A DNA stretch of 64,000 bases from assembly GCF_003432115.1 (NCBI RefSeq), contig NZ_QWDC01000001.1, forward strand, positions 1 through 64,000, given 5' to 3'. This document shows, piece after piece, positions 41,614 to 50,162 of the stretch. Below the pieces are notes generated by a model. The model ran no database searches. It saw nothing but the letters and a program-made list of their open reading frames with translations, and was not told the origin of the DNA. Origin of the DNA: Mucilaginibacter conchicola. GTDB lineage: Bacteria; Bacteroidota; Bacteroidia; Sphingobacteriales; Sphingobacteriaceae. Every line of letters begins with the position of its first letter. Positions within the stretch are counted from its first letter, which is position 1. The position numbers and the translations under genes are program-made.

Positions 41614-42845
41614 ATAAAATTGATTAGGGTTCCTGCCAGGATTGCGCCCAGTACCAGGTAAACCGGGCTTACTTTGTATTTAAAATTGAGGATAAAACTT
41701 ATGGCTAATATGCTGCAAAATAGCCAATCGATATGTTGCCCGGCCATTAGTTTCCATGCCGATGAAATTATGAGTGCCACCACAACAGTTTTTACGCCTG
41801 CCAGCAGGTTCTTAACCGTTTTATTGGCCTGGTGATTATTGATGAACGTGTTTACCACCACACTCAGGAAAACTGCCGGTGCAAAAATGGCTACAGTGGC
41901 TATCAACGCGCCTGCAAAGCCTGCAGCTTTGTAACCAATAAATGTGGCACTTATCAAAATAGGGCCAGGTGTAGCCTGGCTGAATGCTATCGCATCGATA
42001 AATTCTTTACCGGTTAACCAATGCAACTCGTTCACAAAAAGCGATTGCATAATGGGGATCATCACATAACCGCCACCAAAAAGCGAGAGGCTGATACCAG
42101 CGAATATCAGTATCAGTTTTAAAGTGCCGTTACTGATATTACGCGTGTTGTTGGTGAAGAAAATTACCTGATTAATGGCAAGCAGTCCGAGCGCTATCTT
42201 TTCTAAAAGACTAATGTTGCCCTTTTCAATACTGTTGTCGTTTTGCGCTTCTTTTTGCTGGAGTTGCAGCAATACACCTGCAATGCCGCCGGCAATTAAT
42301 ATCAGTATAGAAACAATGTAGTTAGCGCTGTAAATTAAAGTAGCCAGCGCTACCCCGAAAATGATGAGCTTGGTGTTGTTACCCAGCAGTTCCTTTTTAA
42401 ATAGCTGAAAGCCTGTGGCCAAAATTACTGCGCAAACTGTACCGGTAACGTAGCTTAAAATACCGGTACTGCTAAAAAATGCCCGCTGACTAAAATATGC
42501 CCATGACAATACCAGCATCAGGATAAATGCGGGCAGGATAATACCCACCGTACTTGCCACCGCACCGCGGCCTTTACGCAATTGGTAGCCCAACTGACCA
42601 ACAACATTCACCGCTAATGGCCCTGGCAGCAAACTGGCAATACCAACACTGCTTAGCACCTGCTCGTTATCAATCACCTTATCGCGCTCAACCAGTATGC
42701 GTTGCACTACTGAAACCAGCGCCATGTGCCCGCCGAAGGATACCATGCCTATCTTAAAAAAGGTAAAGAACAGGTAGCTAAGCGATACGCTTTCGCTTTT
42801 TGCCTGTGTATGTTCTTCAGTAGCAATATTAATTACTGCTTTCAT
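41610..42845 (-). CDS. ChrA-type (CHR family) anion permease
   Basis: This 411-residue membrane protein is a full-length, two-domain CHR transporter. Each half carries a family motif: FGGHMALV...LLPGPLAVN in the first and FGGGYVMIP...FSQATPGPILIS in the second. The family is named for chromate export, and chromate is a structural analogue of sulfate. Its place between an arylsulfate sulfotransferase gene and a PAPS sulfotransferase gene, with 4-base overlaps on both sides, suggests sulfate or a sulfated product as the real cargo here (inference). Confidence 0.9.
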   Translation of the reverse strand: MKAVINIATEEHTQAKSESVSLSYLFFTFFKIGMVSFGGHMALVSVVQRILVERDKVIDNEQVLSSVGIASLLPGPLAVNVVGQLGYQLRKGRGAVASTVGIILPAFILMLVLSWAYFSQRAFFSSTGILSYVTGTVCAVILATGFQLFKKELLGNNTKLIIFGVALATLIYSANYIVSILILIAGGIAGVLLQLQQKEAQNDNSIEKGNISLLEKIALGLLAINQVIFFTNNTRNISNGTLKLILIFAGISLSLFGGGYVMIPIMQSLFVNELHWLTGKEFIDAIAFSQATPGPILISATFIGYKAAGFAGALIATVAIFAPAVFLSVVVNTFINNHQANKTVKNLLAGVKTVVVALIISSAWKLMAGQHIDWLFCSILAISFILNFKYKVSPVYLVLGAILAGTLINFI

Positions 42846-44263
42846 TTAAACGTTGGTTTTGTGTACAAAAAATCGTCTATCTCTTCCAGCCGGTAAGGGT
42901 CGCCGCCTACCTGGATGCGCCAAAGTATTTTGCCTTTCATATCTGTTATGAGAAAGGAGCGAGGATCTGTTAAACAGAATAACACTTTATCTTTCTTTTT
43001 ACCAAACAACGCGGCGCTGCCTTTTGCCGTGGTATAATACTCTGGTGGCAGGGTTACGATGTTTAATGCTTTTGCTTCCTTCTGTGCCTCATCCAGCTTA
43101 AATATCATGGCGCGGGAGATGTGCGTTTTATCACCGTTATCTAACAACATATAGTTGCCGTCCTGCACCGGATGGATGTAATGCTGCGCGTGAAAATACT
43201 CTGCAGGCGCCATCCTCATATCACCTTTCTCGCCAAATTTCCAAAGCACCTTGCCTGTCTTAAAATCTATCTTCCAAATCTGGTTCAGGTCACGGAACGA
43301 CATCAGGAAGTTACCATCAGGCAGTCGGAAAGCTGCATTGCCGTGTACCCAATCCTTTTTATGTTTCAATATTTCCGGATCGGCCAGCGGATCTAAATGG
43401 TCAAGCACCGACCATTCCCAAAGCTTTTTGCCTGCTTTGCTGAAAAGTACCAAACCATCTCCTTTAACGGTATCCTGTTGTTTACCTTTTACAGAGGAGA
43501 GATCGACTATCTTTTGAGTGAAGGTTAAGGAGTAGATGTTTCCATCCTTATCCTTGCGCACCTCGTGGTGCACCAGCTTATCCATATCGCCCTTTCCTTT
43601 TTTGAGGTGGGTGATGATCTTACCATCCAGTCCCATCTCAATTATCTCGTCGCCGCCTGATGATGGGATTTTCTCGGGGCCAACAATAGCCAGTATGGTT
43701 TTATCCTTTGTCCAGTGGCTAACCTTTACACCTTTTTTGAAAGGTTCATACCAAACTATTTCGCCTTTACTATCGATGATCACCATTGAGCCTGGTTCTG
43801 TCAAAATCTGGGTGAGGAAGTATTTGTTCTTCAGTTCGGGTTTCAACGCGCTGTCTACCTGTTCTAAAGTAAAGTAGGGGGTAGCCTGATAGATAGGTTG
43901 GGTGACCAGCGGATAGGTTTTGCTCTCAACCACATCCCCGTCAACAGCTGCCTGTACTTTGAACTGGTACCTCGTTCTGCCTTCGGTAGCTGTAATGAAT
44001 AGTTTGTGATTGCTGCCATCTGCTGATACTTTGGTGTACAAGGTATCTTTCGTACCCGTCTTCCAATAAGCCAACACGGTATTGCAATTGCGCGTGGTTT
44101 GCACATTAACCTGGAAGCGTAAGCGATTTGCCGGAAGCTTCACCAACTCAATATGTTTTATACGCAGCGGACGCAAGTCATCTTTGTATAAATACAAAAT
44201 GATTGCGCCTGCTAATCCTGCTAATGCTAATAATATGGTGAGTATTTTGTCTTTTTTAATCAC
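42842..44263 (-). CDS. Arylsulfate sulfotransferase-like (ASST) propeller protein
   Basis: ASST enzymes move sulfate from a phenolic sulfate to another acceptor without PAPS, through a sulfo-histidine, in the periplasm. This protein has one N-terminal membrane segment (ILTILLALAGLAGAIILYLY) and then the N-terminal beta domain and six-bladed propeller. Residues matching the E. coli AssT active site are visible: HGN near 307 and SFRD near 320, and the catalytic-His motif AQHYIHP near 360, followed by LLDNGD. I list a GTG start at 44263 (473 residues); an upstream in-frame TTG at 44332 adds 23. Its stop overlaps the chrA start by 4 bases. It follows susD in one transcription direction. Confidence 0.83.
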   Translation of the reverse strand: MIKKDKILTILLALAGLAGAIILYLYKDDLRPLRIKHIELVKLPANRLRFQVNVQTTRNCNTVLAYWKTGTKDTLYTKVSADGSNHKLFITATEGRTRYQFKVQAAVDGDVVESKTYPLVTQPIYQATPYFTLEQVDSALKPELKNKYFLTQILTEPGSMVIIDSKGEIVWYEPFKKGVKVSHWTKDKTILAIVGPEKIPSSGGDEIIEMGLDGKIITHLKKGKGDMDKLVHHEVRKDKDGNIYSLTFTQKIVDLSSVKGKQQDTVKGDGLVLFSKAGKKLWEWSVLDHLDPLADPEILKHKKDWVHGNAAFRLPDGNFLMSFRDLNQIWKIDFKTGKVLWKFGEKGDMRMAPAEYFHAQHYIHPVQDGNYMLLDNGDKTHISRAMIFKLDEAQKEAKALNIVTLPPEYYTTAKGSAALFGKKKDKVLFCLTDPRSFLITDMKGKILWRIQVGGDPYRLEEIDDFLYTKPTFK

Positions 44264-44355
44264 ACAGTATGGTTTAAGAGCAAATAATAAAACCCAAATG
44301 GAAAAGATACCGCAAAAACGGTATCCTTCCAAAAGGGTACTCTCATGTAAAAAAA

Positions 44356-45927
44356 TTATCGTCTAACGCGGCCGTCGTTAAGGCTTTGGTTAAGCGATGT
44401 ATTGCTTTGGATCTCGTTAAGCGGATACGGGTAAAGCGCATAATTTACCGCATCAGAATACGTATTAGGGTCTTTAAGTGTAGGAACTACTTTTTCCTTG
44501 AACTTCACCAGTGAGGTAGGGCTGTTACCGGCTTCCCTGCTCCAGCGGATCAGGTCATCGCGGCGGCGGCCTTCCATAAAGAATTCTTTGTTACGCTCAT
44601 CAAAAATGGCATCGCGCAAAGCAGCTTTACTACCAAAACTGGCCAGAGTATATTCTGTTAATCCTGCGCGGCTGCGGATCTGGTTAACCAGCGTAACACT
44701 TTCCTGATTAGGGCCGTTCAATTCGTTCAGGGCTTCGGCACGCATCAGTAACACATCCGCGTAGCGCAAAATGGTTACGTTGTTAAAACCCGAGTAGTTA
44801 TAATTACCCGTATGCGGATATTTTAAGTTGTAAACAAAGGTCGCCAAAATAGTATCCCTGCCTGCAGCAGTAGCCTCGCCGCCATATTGTTTTGGCACGG
44901 CCATTATCTGCCCATATATGGTGCGGAACTTACCGGTCAGCAGGTCACGACGTGCATCTGCCGGATCAAAAATAGAATAGAACGACAGGTTAAGCGGGAA
45001 GTTACCCCAGCCGCGGTTATAATCCCATGGGGTTGAGTTTTGCCCAAAGCTGTTTGAGTTGATGGTATAAGCATCTACCTCACTTGATGATTTCAGTACG
45101 AAGATAAACTCGTTATCAGAGCGGTTATCGCGCGAGAACAGGGAAACTACACCACCTTCGGCACGGGTGCGCAGGTCGTAGTTTTTGTTCATCACCTCGG
45201 CCAGTTTATCAGCAGCCTTTTTCCATTCCAACCGGCGCATGTATAAGCGACCAAGCAATGCCTTAGCAGCGCCGGATGTAGCGCGGGCAACTTCAGATGC
45301 AGCGTAAGTTTCAGGCAGGTTAGCCTCAGCATATTCCAGGTCGGCAATCATGGCATCTTCAACCTTTGATTGCTCGGTTAAAGGCGGGTTTTCATCAGCC
45401 TCAGTATACTGCGAAGATGGTTTGATGAACAACGGCACATTACCCCAAAGCGAAGTAGCATCATAATAAGCCAAAGCACGCAGGAAGCGTACTTCGCCCA
45501 AATGTTGTCTCTTCAATGCATCGCTTGAGCCATTGGCCACATAATCGATATTTTTGATGATCTCTTCAGACTCGTTAGCCCTCGATACCAGGCGGAAGAT
45601 ACTTGTCCACACATCATTAATGGTGGCGTTGTTAGCATCATAGGTCAATTGATCTAACTGTACGCCCTGGCGGGCAGTTAGGGTAGTGGTAACCACATCG
45701 CCCGGATACTCATACAACCAGTAAAGGAAACCTGCATAGTAGCCGTAGCCGCCGTTATCTTTTAAGCCGGCGTAAGTGCCACGTACAGCTTGTTCGCCAT
45801 TGGCGGGTTTGGTTAGCGTATTGGCATCAAAAACCGAATAGGTTTCTTCTTTAAGCCCGTTTTTACAACTCAGCGCAGCAATGCTGATAGAGCCGGCTAA
45901 CAGTATGATATTTTTATTAAGTTTCAT
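44356..45927 (-). CDS. SusD/RagB-type glycan-binding lipoprotein
   Basis: This 523-residue surface lipoprotein has a lipobox with Cys 21 (AALSC), the family's LGEVRFLRALAYYDATSLWGNVPLF in pieces, ALLGRLYMRR and a C-terminal EGRRRDDLIRWS and LYPYPLNEIQSN. It pairs with the SusC encoded 21 bases upstream. The next gene, the ASST, begins 92 bases on (24 if the earlier TTG is used), with no terminator between. Confidence 0.93.
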   Translation of the reverse strand: MKLNKNIILLAGSISIAALSCKNGLKEETYSVFDANTLTKPANGEQAVRGTYAGLKDNGGYGYYAGFLYWLYEYPGDVVTTTLTARQGVQLDQLTYDANNATINDVWTSIFRLVSRANESEEIIKNIDYVANGSSDALKRQHLGEVRFLRALAYYDATSLWGNVPLFIKPSSQYTEADENPPLTEQSKVEDAMIADLEYAEANLPETYAASEVARATSGAAKALLGRLYMRRLEWKKAADKLAEVMNKNYDLRTRAEGGVVSLFSRDNRSDNEFIFVLKSSSEVDAYTINSNSFGQNSTPWDYNRGWGNFPLNLSFYSIFDPADARRDLLTGKFRTIYGQIMAVPKQYGGEATAAGRDTILATFVYNLKYPHTGNYNYSGFNNVTILRYADVLLMRAEALNELNGPNQESVTLVNQIRSRAGLTEYTLASFGSKAALRDAIFDERNKEFFMEGRRRDDLIRWSREAGNSPTSLVKFKEKVVPTLKDPNTYSDAVNYALYPYPLNEIQSNTSLNQSLNDGRVRR

Positions 45928-45948
45928 GTTTGTAATAGCTTAAAAATA

Positions 45949-48900
45949 TTAAAAAGTAACTTTTGCTCCTAACAGGTACATTTTTGCCAGTGGGAAGGCA
46001 TTAAAATCCATAGCCCTTGCCACGTTCCTGTTTTGTTGCGATCCATCAACTATATTGCCTATTTCAGGGTCGAGGCCGCTGTATTTGGTCCAGGTAAGCA
46101 GGTTTTGCGCGTTTACATAAAAGTGTAAAACCGATACGCCAAACCTTTTGGTGATGCGCTCTGGCAGGGTGTAGCCTAAAGTTACGTTTTTAACACGTAC
46201 AAAATCAGAGCTTTCAACAAATCTTGAGTTTACAAAACCACCATGTGTTGTACCGTAAAAGCCGTTGGCCGGCACTGTACCGTTAGGGTTAGTTGGCGAC
46301 CATACATCTGTTGACACTTGCACCAAACCGTTTCCGTTTGATATTGGGTTCAGTAAATCCTCTTTCTGTACGTTTAGTAATTTACCACCGGTTTGGCCCT
46401 GCACCACAATATCAAGCTCAAAGCCTTTGTATACAATGTTGTTGGTGAAACCAAAAATTGCTTTCGGCACGCCGGTTCCTAAAATAATGCGGTCGTCGGC
46501 GTTTACTGTACCATCGCCGTTTACATCTTTAAATTTAGGATCGCCGGGGTTTGAGTTTTTCTGCGTGGTTGTTAACACAGGGTCGTTTTGCTGTACAATG
46601 CCTTCATAAACGTAGCCATAAATAGCACCCAGTGGCGCGCCTTTACGGATAATGAACGGCGACTCGAAGTTGGCCGCGCCATCAGGTTTAAATGAGCCTA
46701 CCGGGATGTCGGCATTGTTATTACCCAATGATGTTACCTTGTTGGTGTTGATAGAATAAGATAATGTGCTATTCCACCTGAAATCTTTTGCACGCAGGTT
46801 AGTGGTTTGCAAGAAAAACTCCCAGCCCTGGTTAACTACAGCACCGGCATTACCGAACCGGGTTACGAAGCCCGTTGAGGGCGATATGCTACGTGCCAAA
46901 AGCAGGTCATTGGTATTCTTTTTATAATAATCTACCTCGAGTATAACACGGTTGTTGAATATGCCCAGATCTAATCCTAAGTCTAACGCTTTTGTTTCTT
47001 CCCATTTCAGGTCAGGGCTTGATAAGCGATCAATAGCAATACCCTGCACGGTTGATACACCATCAAAAGTATACTTGGTGCTGTTATTGGCACCAAACGT
47101 ACCTTGCGACGAACCGGTAGGTATACGATCATTACCTGTAATACCGTAACTGCCACGAAGTTTACCTGTTGTGAACCAGCCTTTTTCTTTGATAACGTCT
47201 TCTTCGGCAAAATTCCATGCCGCCGCTGCCGACGGGAAGTAACCCCATTTGTGATTAGGGCCAAACACTGATGAGCCGTCTGCACGGAAGGTACCTGTTA
47301 AGATATATTTGTTTTTGTAATCGTAATCAAAACGACCGAACCAGCTGGCGCGTTTGGCATCAGCCGCCCTTACCGAGTATGACTGGAAAGTACCTGCGTT
47401 AGATAAGTTATTATATCCCAGTTCATCGCTGGCAAAGTTGGTAGCAATGGTGCCGTTTTCCCAATAAGTTGATTTTTGGCCGTTAAAACCGGCAAGTAAA
47501 TTAAGGTTGTGACCACCTTGTTTGATGGCGTATTTTAAGGTTGGGTTAACGATCAGTTCGCGCTCATCAATGTTGGTGATGGTTGCTTTACCTTTTGTTG
47601 CCGATACCGTAACTACTGTAGATGGTGCAAAATATAATGCCTCAGAGCGCGTCATATCAGCACCTACATCTGTTTGAAACACCAGGTTTTTAATAGGCTC
47701 AAATTTTAGTGAGTAGTATGCCTGTGTACGATAAGATGTATTTGAGCGGTCTTCTGCTGCCAGGAAGTGCAGCGGGTTTTGCGCATCGCGCTGTGCCGAA
47801 ACACCGCTATCAAATGTTGATGCCGGGTTTGCCTTTAATACTTGTTTAAGGAAACCGTTAATGGTTGATGGAGCCAGCGGCAAATCATTCTGAATGCCGT
47901 AGTTGCCAAAAACACGGGCACTCATGGTAAGTTTATCATTAACGGTATGGTTAATGTTAACACGGCCACCTATACGCTGATAGCCCGATTTGATAACTAT
48001 ACCTTCCTGGTTAAGGTAATCAAAGCTGGAGAATATATTGGTTTTTGGCCCGCCACCTTCAAAGCTCAAAGTATGGCTTTGTACATAACCTGTGCGAAAT
48101 ACCTCGTTCTGCCAGTTGGTGCCTAAAATGCCTTGTTGTAAAGAATCTAAACGGCCTGCACCATAAGGCGGCGTATTGCCCTGCGCAGTAGCCAGGTTGT
48201 TTAACCTTATAGCATTTTGATAACCGTTCATCAAGTCGAAACGGTTTACTATTTGCTGGAAACCGGCATAGCTATGAATGTTTAAGCTGCTTTTATGTTT
48301 GTTACCGCTTTTTGTGGTGATCATGATAACACCATTAGCACCACGCGCACCGTAGATAGCTGTTGAAGATGCATCTTTCAAAACGGTTAACGAGGCAACA
48401 TCATCAGGATTGATAGAGAAACCTACACCCGAGCTTACCGGGAAACCATCAATAACGTAAAGTGGCTCGCTATCTGCATTGATAGAGTTGGTACCACGTA
48501 CGCGGATGGATAATGATGCACCCGGCGTACCGTTGTTTTGCGTTACCTGCACGCCCGGTGCACGGCCTTGCAGCATCTGTGCTAATGATTGCGAAGATTT
48601 GTTCAGATCTTCGGCATTAAGCGCAACTGCCGAACCCGTAAAGGTGTTTTTGTTTTTAGAACCGTAACCAACTACCAATATCTCGCTCAATTGCTTGTTT
48701 GCTTGCAGCATCTTCACATCAACTACCTTTTGGTCGGTAACTTTTATTTCCTGGGTGGTAAAACCCATCATTGAGAATACCAGCGTTGAACCAGGCTCAA
48801 CATTTAGGCGGTAAGCACCATCGGCATTGGTAGTGGTACCGGTTTTACCGCCTTTAACAGAAACGTTAACGCCAGGAAGGGTGGCGCCGGTTTCGTCGGT

Positions 48901-49080
48901 AACTGTACCGGTTATCTGTACGGCAGCAATGTTTGTTTTTGCTTGTGCTGGTTCGGCTGCCAGCGCGGCATCATGCCACGCCATCTGCACCGATAGGCAG
49001 ATGCCGGCACATACGGCCAGTTTAGCCAGGCGCCCGGGCATTAAGCTTGTTGTTTTGTGTTTAGTAAAGGTTTTTACCAT
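45949..49080 (-). CDS. SusC-type TonB-dependent outer-membrane transporter
   Basis: This 1043-residue importer has a signal peptide (about 1-42, ending ALAAE), a CarboxypepD_reg-like domain (VQITGTVTDETGATLPGVNVSV), plug (ILVVGYGSKNKN ... PLYVIDGFPVSS ... GVIMITTKSG) and barrel ending LLGAKVTF. There is no STN domain, in keeping with control by the hybrid two-component protein encoded at 50.2 kb rather than by an ECF sigma factor. It lies 78 bases after the GH16 gene and 21 before susD. Confidence 0.95.
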   Translation of the reverse strand: MVKTFTKHKTTSLMPGRLAKLAVCAGICLSVQMAWHDAALAAEPAQAKTNIAAVQITGTVTDETGATLPGVNVSVKGGKTGTTTNADGAYRLNVEPGSTLVFSMMGFTTQEIKVTDQKVVDVKMLQANKQLSEILVVGYGSKNKNTFTGSAVALNAEDLNKSSQSLAQMLQGRAPGVQVTQNNGTPGASLSIRVRGTNSINADSEPLYVIDGFPVSSGVGFSINPDDVASLTVLKDASSTAIYGARGANGVIMITTKSGNKHKSSLNIHSYAGFQQIVNRFDLMNGYQNAIRLNNLATAQGNTPPYGAGRLDSLQQGILGTNWQNEVFRTGYVQSHTLSFEGGGPKTNIFSSFDYLNQEGIVIKSGYQRIGGRVNINHTVNDKLTMSARVFGNYGIQNDLPLAPSTINGFLKQVLKANPASTFDSGVSAQRDAQNPLHFLAAEDRSNTSYRTQAYYSLKFEPIKNLVFQTDVGADMTRSEALYFAPSTVVTVSATKGKATITNIDERELIVNPTLKYAIKQGGHNLNLLAGFNGQKSTYWENGTIATNFASDELGYNNLSNAGTFQSYSVRAADAKRASWFGRFDYDYKNKYILTGTFRADGSSVFGPNHKWGYFPSAAAAWNFAEEDVIKEKGWFTTGKLRGSYGITGNDRIPTGSSQGTFGANNSTKYTFDGVSTVQGIAIDRLSSPDLKWEETKALDLGLDLGIFNNRVILEVDYYKKNTNDLLLARSISPSTGFVTRFGNAGAVVNQGWEFFLQTTNLRAKDFRWNSTLSYSINTNKVTSLGNNNADIPVGSFKPDGAANFESPFIIRKGAPLGAIYGYVYEGIVQQNDPVLTTTQKNSNPGDPKFKDVNGDGTVNADDRIILGTGVPKAIFGFTNNIVYKGFELDIVVQGQTGGKLLNVQKEDLLNPISNGNGLVQVSTDVWSPTNPNGTVPANGFYGTTHGGFVNSRFVESSDFVRVKNVTLGYTLPERITKRFGVSVLHFYVNAQNLLTWTKYSGLDPEIGNIVDGSQQNRNVARAMDFNAFPLAKMYLLGAKVTF

Positions 49081-49158
49081 TTTTAAGAAAATTAGGGTAA
49101 AGAAAATTTAGTTTTTGTCAGCAGGTTTAGGGGTGTGTATTTTTAATTCCGGTGGCCG

Positions 49159-49968
49159 TTATTTAGCAGGCTTGTCTCCGGGCTCTTTGTATTCTTTAAT
49201 TTTTATCCAGTCAACATACATGTAATCCACAATAAAATCGGCGCGGCCTATCCAGTAAGGGAACCAAATACCTACCCAAAATTTTGAAGCCCTGTCGGGT
49301 ACAAAATCATAAGCGGTTGTCATTAATTTGTTATCGTAATACCACTCTACCCGTGCTTTTTCGGTAGGGCTGCCGGTATGCCATTCAATGCGGTACAAGT
49401 GGTACTGCCCGTCGGCCTGGTTGCCAAACGGCATATCGGTGGTTTTGTGCATGTCGTCGCCTACGCCACGCCAGCTGGTCATTAAACCCCATGTAATATC
49501 CGATTTTTCGGGCGTATTTGGCGCCTGGTTACGTCCCGGAAATTCAAAATCTATCTCGTGGTTAGCAGTGTCACTTTTGTAATAGTAAGTCCAGAAGGCT
49601 GATAATGCGCCAACTTGCGGGCATATCTTGGCGCGTACCTCGTAGCTGCCCGATGCAAAACTGCGCTTGCTGCTAATAACGCCGCCTACTTTAGTTTTTT
49701 GTCCGTGGCCCCATATATTACCGGTGTAATAATTGCCATGAGCACGTATCACCAGGTTGCCATCCTTAACATAAACGTTCTCCGGTATCACGCCGCCGTG
49801 GGTTCCTTTTGCAGGGTTTTCGCCCCATTTGGTATTTTCTTTTTTCCAGTACGAACTATTGAGTTTTGTTCCGTTAAAGTCATCAAAGAAATCCTGGGCG
49901 GCAGTACGCTGCCCAAGGATAACTATTAGCGAAACTGAAATAAATGCTGTGTAAAAATTCTTTCTCAT
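49159..49968 (-). CDS. GH16 family endo-glycanase, secreted
   Basis: This 269-residue exported enzyme (signal peptide about 1-23, ending RTAAQ) is a GH16 jelly-roll hydrolase. The active-site strand HEIDFEFPG carries Glu, Asp and Glu as ExDxE near residue 137. Other family segments are NLVIRAHG, GGVISSKRSFASGSYEVRAK and a Trp-rich cleft (WTYYY, WGLMTSW). The ATG is at 49968 (a TTG codon precedes). It is the first gene of the minus-strand locus. GH16 substrates range over lichenan, laminarin, agar, carrageenan and xyloglucan; with GH30 next to it a beta-glucan is one option, and sulfated galactans cannot be excluded. Confidence 0.92.
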   Translation of the reverse strand: MRKNFYTAFISVSLIVILGQRTAAQDFFDDFNGTKLNSSYWKKENTKWGENPAKGTHGGVIPENVYVKDGNLVIRAHGNYYTGNIWGHGQKTKVGGVISSKRSFASGSYEVRAKICPQVGALSAFWTYYYKSDTANHEIDFEFPGRNQAPNTPEKSDITWGLMTSWRGVGDDMHKTTDMPFGNQADGQYHLYRIEWHTGSPTEKARVEWYYDNKLMTTAYDFVPDRASKFWVGIWFPYWIGRADFIVDYMYVDWIKIKEYKEPGDKPAK

Positions 49969-50162
49969 CAATCAGATCAATTAGTCGGGGGTGTTTTGTA
50001 CAATGCAATATTATGCGAGATGCTTTTCCTATTATTTCCAATAGTCCGCAATAATTGCAATCCTGTCCATTTTTGATTGTTTTTGAGCTCTATAGCCCTG
50101 TTTATGATCATTTATTGGTATTTTAACATTGTAATTATCTTAACCACCTGATTTAATTGAGC

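Noticed and set aside
41724..41733. CAATCGATAT inside chrA, similar to the LacI palindrome
   Set aside because: Only eight of ten bases match, the symmetry is lost, and it lies in the middle of a coding gene far from any promoter-like element.
39259..49968. Sulfatase in the sulfur-rich locus
   Set aside because: No protein in the window has the sulfatase C/S-x-P-x-R signature; the ASST propeller protein belongs to a different family and transfers sulfate.
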